Source: Flavobacteriaceae bacterium
GTDB lineage: Bacteria > Bacteroidota > Bacteroidia > Flavobacteriales > Flavobacteriaceae
DNA: 11,933 nucleotides
Assembly: GCA_020435885.1 (NCBI GenBank)
Contig: JAGQYU010000241.1
Location: 1,649-13,581 of the forward strand
Direction of reading: 5' to 3'
Within the stretch, counting starts at the first letter, position 1. The number at the start of each line of letters is the position of its first letter. A program made the translations under genes and the position numbers. The notes beneath the pieces were generated by a model, which ran no database searches, was not told where the DNA came from, and saw only the letters and a list, made by a program, of their open reading frames with translations. This document shows positions 6,609 through 11,933 of this stretch, piece after piece.

Positions 6609-9608
6609 ATGAAAATAAGACTATTCACTAAAAAGGTTAGAAACTTATTCTTACTTTTTTTGTTTTTAAGCACTGTTATTGTATCTGCACAATCAAAGAG
6701 AACAGTAACAGGAACGGTTTTTTCTTCAGAAGATAACTCTCCACTTCCGGGAGCTTCAGTTGTAGAAAAAGGAACAACAAATGGAACTTCAACAGATTTT
6801 GATGGTAAGTTTACCCTAGATGTATCATCAGATGCCACAACATTGATAGTTTCTTTTATAGGGTACAAAGCCCAAGAAGTAACAATTACAAATTCACTAC
6901 TTACTATTACTCTTCAGGTTGATGCTAATGCTTTAGATGAAGTTGTAGTGGTAGGTTATGGTACTCAAAAGAAAAGTGATATTGTCAGTTCTGTTACAAG
7001 TGTAGAAATGGATGAAGCCACTGCAATTCCAACAACTAATGTATCAGAAATGCTTAGAGGGCGTGCTGCGGGTGTTCAGATAAATTTAACCGATGCTAGA
7101 CCGGGGGGTACTTCTGAAATTATTATTCGTGGTAAAGTATCTTTAGAAGGTAATGATCCTTTAATAATCGTTGATGGAGTGCCTTATGACAAGTTGAACG
7201 ATATACCAGCAGATGATATTGCTTCCATTGAAATATTAAAGGATGCTTCTGCAACAGCTATTTATGGTTCTAGAGCATCTAATGGTATTATTCTCGTTAC
7301 TACAAAAAGAGGTAAGGAAGGTAAAATAGCTATCAATTATCATGGGTATCTTACGACTCAAAAATTAACCAGAAATTTTGATTTGTACAGCGCTGAAGAA
7401 TTCATTGCGTTAAGAAGAGAAGCAAACAGAGATAGAATAACTGGCGAGTATTTAGGCGACGAAGCTATTTTTACTGATTTTGAACTACAATCAATAGCTA
7501 ATCAAAATTATGTGAATTGGGAAGATCTTATTTTAGAAGATGCCATTTTGCAAAGCCATTCTTTAAGTGTTTCTTCCGGTACAGAAAAAACTAAGATTTA
7601 CTCTAGTATAAATTATTTTAAACAAGATGGTTTAATACCTACTTCAGGTTATGAACGTGGTACATTCAAGTTAAATGTAGATCAAAAAATTAATGATAAA
7701 TTAAGTTTTTTGGCAAATATTAATTATCAAACTGGAACACAAGATAAAGAAAGTAACTCTATAGGTTTTATCAACTTATCACCATTGGCAATACCATATG
7801 ATGAAAATGGAAATTTGGTTAAATTCACTCTAGGAGAAGCTAGTACAACTGTTAACCCATTATGGAATATTCTTGAGTCAACTAATGATATTAAGACTAA
7901 CCTTACTGATGTAACTTTAGCAGGAACCTATAGGTTTACACCTAGTTTTTCGTATACGCTTAATACATTTTTAAGAAATAGAAACGAAAGAGAAGGTCTT
8001 TACCGTACAAGTCTTCACTCAGAAGGCGATCAAGGAGTTGATGGATATGCTGAATTGAGAAATCTGTTTTATAAGCAGTTTTTATTAGAAAACATTATTA
8101 ATTATAATCCTAACATTGGAGAAGATCATCAGTTGGATTTTACTTTTGTTCATTCTATAGACGAAATTTCTAGTGACGAAACCGAAATAAGAAAATCCGG
8201 CTTTGCTAATGACGCTTTAGGTTATAACGGTTCTGCTACAGTTTTATCAGTAGATCCTGCAAATAATGGTAGGGTAGTTAAAAGTAGAAAGATGGTATCT
8301 TTTTTAGGGCGCGCTCGCTATGGCTTCAAAGATAAATATCTATTCAATTTTTCATTAAGGGCTGATGGTTCTTCTGTTTTTGCTGAAAATAATAAATGGG
8401 GATATTTCCCTGCAGCCGCTTTTGCATGGAAAATACATAATGAATCATTTTTAGAAGACTCATCAGATATTAATGAGTTAAAATTTAGAGTAAGTTATGG
8501 ATCAACTGGTAATCAAGGTATCAATTCAGAAGAATCACTTGGTAAAGCAATAGATGCACCTTATGTATTTGGAGGTACAACATCTGGAGGGTTCATAGCA
8601 GCTACAAGATTACCAAACCCTGATCTGTCTTGGGAAACAACAAACACATTTAATATTGGTGTTGATTTTGGATTATTTAATAATCTTTTTACGGGTTCTA
8701 TAGAATATTATAAAGCAAAAACGAATGATTTATTGTTAGATAGGGTTGTGCCAGCAATTACAGGCTTTACGGTTACTCGTTTTAATGTTGGAAATGTAGA
8801 AAACAAAGGGTTAGAAGCAACCTTAAATACTAATATTGTTAATAAAGAGGATTTAAAATGGTCTGTTGGGCTAACATACTCAACAAATGAAAATAAAGTA
8901 ACTAAGCTTACAGGTGAATTGGATGAGGATGGTAACCCGCTTGATCTTTCCTATACTGATGGAAATGGAGTAACTAGGCGCTTATCTGTTGGCGAACCTA
9001 TAAATAATAACTGGTATGCTAAATATGATGGTATCTGGCAAGTTGGTGATGATCTTACAGCCATCACACCCAATCCTCTACCTGGAGATGTTAGAGTTAT
9101 TGATCAAAATGGTGATGGAATCATTGATCAACAGGATAACGTTTATATTAGTGCTGATCCTGATTGGTATGGTTCAATTACTACAACACTTAATTATAAG
9201 AACTTTGAACTTTTTGCTGATTTCTATTTAGTACAAGGAGTAATGAAATTTAATCCAGTATTGTCTAACGGAGAATTGTTTAAAGGTGCTATTAACGGTA
9301 TTAAATTACCGTATTATACGATAGAAAATCCATCAACTACTATCCCTCAACCAAGAAATGATACAGCTTCTAATTTGTATCCCTTTGCAGTTAGAGATGC
9401 TTCTTATTCTAGATTGAGAACATTAACATTAGGGTATAATTTCCCTGAAGATATGGTTGGAAAATTAGGTTTTAGCAGTGCTAAAATCTATGCAACAGCA
9501 ACAAACTTATTTACTATAACTGATTTTAAATCATATAGTCCGGAAAACAATCCTTATAACTTCCCTGATGCAAAAGGAATGACGTTTGGTGTTAAATTAG
9601 GATTTTAA
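6609..9608 (+). CDS. SusC/RagA-family TonB-linked outer-membrane transporter
   Basis: This protein imports oligosaccharides across the outer membrane using TonB energy, with SusD as its extracellular lid. The 999 residues fit the family. In order: signal peptide (1-27, cleavage likely after VIVSA); a carboxypeptidase D-like N-terminal domain (about 31-105) with GTTNGTSTDFDGKF and VSFIGY; a TonB-box-like segment DEVVVVGYGTQKKSD (110-124); the plug domain with EMLRGRAAGVQI, IRGKVSLEGNDPLIIVDGVPYD and IEILKDASATAIYGSRASNGIILVTTKRG in pieces; then a beta-barrel ending in an aromatic (VKLGF). DQNGDGIIDQQD (832-843) resembles a calcium-binding loop often seen late in SusC proteins. It is 19 bases upstream of susD, clearly one operon. 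The long leader with repeats suggests control by the upstream regulator. Substrate cannot be read from the sequence. Confidence 0.96.
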   Translation: MKIRLFTKKVRNLFLLFLFLSTVIVSAQSKRTVTGTVFSSEDNSPLPGASVVEKGTTNGTSTDFDGKFTLDVSSDATTLIVSFIGYKAQEVTITNSLLTITLQVDANALDEVVVVGYGTQKKSDIVSSVTSVEMDEATAIPTTNVSEMLRGRAAGVQINLTDARPGGTSEIIIRGKVSLEGNDPLIIVDGVPYDKLNDIPADDIASIEILKDASATAIYGSRASNGIILVTTKRGKEGKIAINYHGYLTTQKLTRNFDLYSAEEFIALRREANRDRITGEYLGDEAIFTDFELQSIANQNYVNWEDLILEDAILQSHSLSVSSGTEKTKIYSSINYFKQDGLIPTSGYERGTFKLNVDQKINDKLSFLANINYQTGTQDKESNSIGFINLSPLAIPYDENGNLVKFTLGEASTTVNPLWNILESTNDIKTNLTDVTLAGTYRFTPSFSYTLNTFLRNRNEREGLYRTSLHSEGDQGVDGYAELRNLFYKQFLLENIINYNPNIGEDHQLDFTFVHSIDEISSDETEIRKSGFANDALGYNGSATVLSVDPANNGRVVKSRKMVSFLGRARYGFKDKYLFNFSLRADGSSVFAENNKWGYFPAAAFAWKIHNESFLEDSSDINELKFRVSYGSTGNQGINSEESLGKAIDAPYVFGGTTSGGFIAATRLPNPDLSWETTNTFNIGVDFGLFNNLFTGSIEYYKAKTNDLLLDRVVPAITGFTVTRFNVGNVENKGLEATLNTNIVNKEDLKWSVGLTYSTNENKVTKLTGELDEDGNPLDLSYTDGNGVTRRLSVGEPINNNWYAKYDGIWQVGDDLTAITPNPLPGDVRVIDQNGDGIIDQQDNVYISADPDWYGSITTTLNYKNFELFADFYLVQGVMKFNPVLSNGELFKGAINGIKLPYYTIENPSTTIPQPRNDTASNLYPFAVRDASYSRLRTLTLGYNFPEDMVGKLGFSSAKIYATATNLFTITDFKSYSPENNPYNFPDAKGMTFGVKLGF

Positions 9609-9627
9609 CTTTAAAACTATTTAAAAG

Positions 9628-11238
9628 ATGAAACAATTATTAAAAAATATACATATTGCAAAAATTGTGATATTAATCAGTTCAGTATTTCTCTTATCTT
9701 CTTGTGAAGATTATTTAAAAGACGAACTGCTATCAGACACTTCTGTTGATTTTCTTTATGGCAGCCCAGAAGGATTGGAGTCTGCATTGGTAGGATTATA
9801 TACAATACCTAGAGAAATTTATCAAAATAGAGGTGAAAATGGAAGTTTCCCAATAATATTGCAGGCTAAGTCAGATTTAGCAGCTGGTATAACAGGAGAA
9901 ATATCATTATACAGTAGGCTGGCTTGGGGAGCTTTTGTAGGAGACCACGGTACTGAATGGGGGCAAAGTTTTTATTGGATTGATAATTATAAGATAGTTG
10001 ATAGAGCTAATGCTATTATTAAAGGAGCTGAAAATACTCAGTTTGATGATGAAGCTCAAAAAAACAAAATCCTTGCTGAAGCAAAATGTATGAGGGCAAA
10101 TGCATTTTTTACATTGTACAGACTCTTTAATAATATTTATGTTAATACAGAGCCAACTACACCCGAGAATGCTTTTTATAGACCAGAACAGCCTTCAACA
10201 AAAGCTGAGATATTTACATTATTAAAAAGTGACCTTGATTTTGCAATAGCTAATTTAGATTGGACAACTTCTGATTTTGGAAGATGGACACAAGCTTCAG
10301 CAAGACATTTAAGAGCTAAAGTAGCTTTATGGGAAGATGATTGGACTGAAGCTGCTGCACAAGCAGATGCAGTAATTACAAATGGCAGTTATAATTTATT
10401 GGCTAATACAAAAGATGTTTTTAGCGGTAATTTGGATCATTCAGAAACATTATTGGCTATACAATTTGAAAGAGACGTTATTGGGGGAGGAACTTACAAT
10501 TTCATAAACTGGAACTTAGTCCCTTCATATCATTCAGCTCCTGGGATGATAAGAACTGTTGAAAACGGAGGTAGTGGCGCTGGTTTCTTGGTTATGAACA
10601 ATTATTTGATAGACCTATTAAAAGAAGATCCTAATGATGATAGAGATGATAGATCATATTATATAAGTGAGTATCCTTACAATAATCCCGAAACATTGCC
10701 TGCAGATAAAACTTTAGGAGAACCATTAGATCAGTATGATGAGTTTAGTGGTGATAGAACCGAATTCACCAATTATTATAGACGTCAAAATCCATCATGT
10801 ATTAAATTTTTAGATGAAACTGCTGATCCTACTGATAGAAATCATTATAAAAATATTATGGTTTTTCGCTTAGCTGAAACATATCTTATTGGTTCAGAAG
10901 CACATATGAGATTAGGAAATGATACAAAAGCCTTAGAATATTTGAATGCTATAAGAGAAAGAGCTCATTGTGCACCTAAAGCAACAATTAGTCAGGAAAT
11001 TATTTTGGAAGAGCATGCTCGTGAATTAGCTTTTGAAGGACATCGTTGGTATACCTTAAAAAGAATGGGAGTACTTTTATCGTATTTACAAGATCATATG
11101 GGAAGTGCAGTTTGGAATGCAACGTATACCGTTGGCGATCCTCGTCTTAGAATAGAAGAACACATGAAAAATTGGGCAATTCCTCAGACACAACTTGAAC
11201 TTTTGGGGCCTAATTATCCTCAAAATGATGGTTATTAA
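9628..11238 (+). CDS. SusD/RagB-family surface glycan-binding lipoprotein
   Basis: This is the cell-surface partner of SusC, which captures glycan and closes the transporter from outside. The 536 residues match the family. A lipoprotein signal ends at the lipobox LSSC, making Cys26 the lipidated residue; the acidic residues just after it (CEDYLKDE) fit the Bacteroidota lipoprotein export signal for surface display. The N-terminal SusD-like part carries TPR-type helices, including RWTQASARHLRAKVALW and an adjacent EAAAQADAVI. The C-terminal RagB/SusD part contains the family hallmarks FRLAETYLIGSEAHMRLG, ALEYLNAIRERAH and ARELAFEGHRWYTLKRMG. The start ATG gives a normal signal peptide and lies 19 bases after susC. 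A strong hairpin follows the gene. Confidence 0.96.
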   Translation: MKQLLKNIHIAKIVILISSVFLLSSCEDYLKDELLSDTSVDFLYGSPEGLESALVGLYTIPREIYQNRGENGSFPIILQAKSDLAAGITGEISLYSRLAWGAFVGDHGTEWGQSFYWIDNYKIVDRANAIIKGAENTQFDDEAQKNKILAEAKCMRANAFFTLYRLFNNIYVNTEPTTPENAFYRPEQPSTKAEIFTLLKSDLDFAIANLDWTTSDFGRWTQASARHLRAKVALWEDDWTEAAAQADAVITNGSYNLLANTKDVFSGNLDHSETLLAIQFERDVIGGGTYNFINWNLVPSYHSAPGMIRTVENGGSGAGFLVMNNYLIDLLKEDPNDDRDDRSYYISEYPYNNPETLPADKTLGEPLDQYDEFSGDRTEFTNYYRRQNPSCIKFLDETADPTDRNHYKNIMVFRLAETYLIGSEAHMRLGNDTKALEYLNAIRERAHCAPKATISQEIILEEHARELAFEGHRWYTLKRMGVLLSYLQDHMGSAVWNATYTVGDPRLRIEEHMKNWAIPQTQLELLGPNYPQNDGY

Positions 11239-11288
11239 TAATTTTTTCATTGTAATATAAACATATTTGATTATTATTAATTAGTTGT

Positions 11289-11320
11289 AAATCGGTTCTC
11301 AAATTTTGAGAACCGATTTT
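11289..11320 (+). terminator. Intrinsic terminator or processing hairpin after susD
   Basis: AAATCGGTTCTCAAA (11289-11303) is followed by its perfect reverse complement (11305-11319) with one base between, giving a practical stem of about 12-13 bp with a small AT loop. The 3' side runs into TTTT and then AACAC, so the T tract is short. It lies 50 bases after the susD stop and ends 16 bases before the next start codon. It may terminate part of the transcription or protect the 3' end of susCD mRNA. Confidence 0.8.
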
Positions 11321-11335
11321 AACACAGCCAACAAT

Positions 11336-11933
11336 ATGAAAAAAGTAATAATTTTTCTATTTTTTTTGAGTTTCACGTCAGTATTTTCTCAAGACCTTAT
11401 CACTAATACCTTTAACAGAAATACCACTTCATTAAATGGTACTTGGCATTATATTGTTGATCCTTATGAAACAGGATATTACAACTACAGATATGAGCCT
11501 TATGACCAGTTAAAGCAAAAAAATAATTCAGCTTATTATGCTGATTATCATACTAATAATAAGATGGAATTGGTTGAGTATGATTTTGATAAATCACCAA
11601 CTATGCTAATTCCGAGTGATTGGAACTCACAAAGCGAACAGCTTTTTTTGTATGAAGGAACAGTATGGTACAAACGTTCTTTTGATTATGAGTTAAAAGA
11701 TAAAAGCAATCGACTTTTTATATATTTTGGAGCAGTAAATTATAAAGCAGAAGTTTATCTTAACGGTGAAAAGTTAGGAACTCATGAAGGTGGTTTTACT
11801 CCCTTTAATTTTGAAATAACCTCAGTTGTTAAACCTAAAGATAATTTCTTAGTTGTAAAGGTAGACAACAAACGTTCTAAAGATGCAGTGCCTACTATTA
11901 ATACTGACTGGTGGAATTATGGAGGTATAACCC
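11336..11933 (+). CDS. Glycoside hydrolase family 2 protein, 3' end cut off by the window edge
   Basis: The frame is open from ATG 11336 to the window end, giving 199 residues. A signal peptide (MKKVIIFLFFLSFTSVFSQ, cleavage likely before or after Q19) sends it to the periplasm or beyond. The rest is the GH2 N-terminal sugar-binding jelly-roll: SLNGTWHYIVDPYE, IPSDWNSQSEQLFLYEGTVWYKRSF, LFIYFGAVNYKAEVYLNGEKLGTHEGGFTPFNFEI and DWWNYGGIT, all typical of the beta-galactosidase/beta-glucuronidase/beta-mannosidase family. The catalytic TIM barrel with its two Glu residues lies beyond the edge, so the specificity (galactosidase, glucuronidase or other) is open. An aromatic-rich stretch near residues 43-56 (DPYETGYYNYRYEP) recalls GH2 enzymes found in Bacteroidota PULs. 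The position after susD makes it a PUL enzyme, although a hairpin separates it from susD. Confidence 0.9.
   Translation, partial: MKKVIIFLFFLSFTSVFSQDLITNTFNRNTTSLNGTWHYIVDPYETGYYNYRYEPYDQLKQKNNSAYYADYHTNNKMELVEYDFDKSPTMLIPSDWNSQSEQLFLYEGTVWYKRSFDYELKDKSNRLFIYFGAVNYKAEVYLNGEKLGTHEGGFTPFNFEITSVVKPKDNFLVVKVDNKRSKDAVPTINTDWWNYGGIT

Noticed and set aside
6602..6868. Minus-strand open frame of 88 codons over the susC start
   Set aside because: It overlaps the signal peptide and N-terminal domain of a certain gene and has no recognisable features.
9016..9231. Plus-strand 71-codon frame inside susC
   Set aside because: It is out of frame within the SusC barrel and its Met/Leu/Ile-rich translation looks like a frame shadow, not a gene.

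Overview
The window looks like chromosomal DNA of a Bacteroidota bacterium, most likely a Flavobacteriaceae member. The evidence is the AT-rich composition, a SusC/SusD pair, a regulator with sensor propeller, triple-Y domain and HTH, a small membrane protein of a type I associate with Flavobacteriia, and promoter-like TTTG/TAnnTTTG elements in place of sigma70 -35/-10 boxes. No insertion sequence, phage gene or CRISPR array is visible.

The left part (1-3419) is housekeeping. It holds the 3' part of a pirin-family gene, an unrecognised 191-residue protein with a TTG start, a 60-residue two-helix membrane protein, the ABC-F translation factor EttA, and a tRNA-Thr(CGU) gene on the minus strand whose 3' end lies 4 bases from the ettA stop codon.

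The right part (about 3500-11933) is the start of a polysaccharide utilisation locus (PUL). In order it has a large membrane-spanning regulator (signal peptide, periplasmic propeller, triple-Y domain, one TM helix, cytoplasmic coiled coil and LuxR-like HTH), a 265-base regulatory gap, a SusC/RagA TonB-dependent transporter, a SusD/RagB surface glycan-binding lipoprotein 19 bases downstream, a strong hairpin, and the 5' end of a secreted glycoside hydrolase family 2 enzyme that runs off the window. The likely logic is that SusD captures an oligosaccharide, SusC imports it, the GH2 enzyme and others beyond the edge trim it, and the regulator senses the periplasmic product and switches on susCD.

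The most notable non-coding signal is a cluster of three identical ACCACTACA repeats, spaced 21 and 11 bases start to start, that begins at the last base of the regulator's stop codon. Degenerate copies lie further along the gap. The core CACTACA also sits inside an inverted repeat just upstream of the regulator gene, which suggests an operator for this regulator with autoregulation. No wholly new biological system is apparent. The locus is a recognisable PUL head whose glycan substrate cannot be set from this window.
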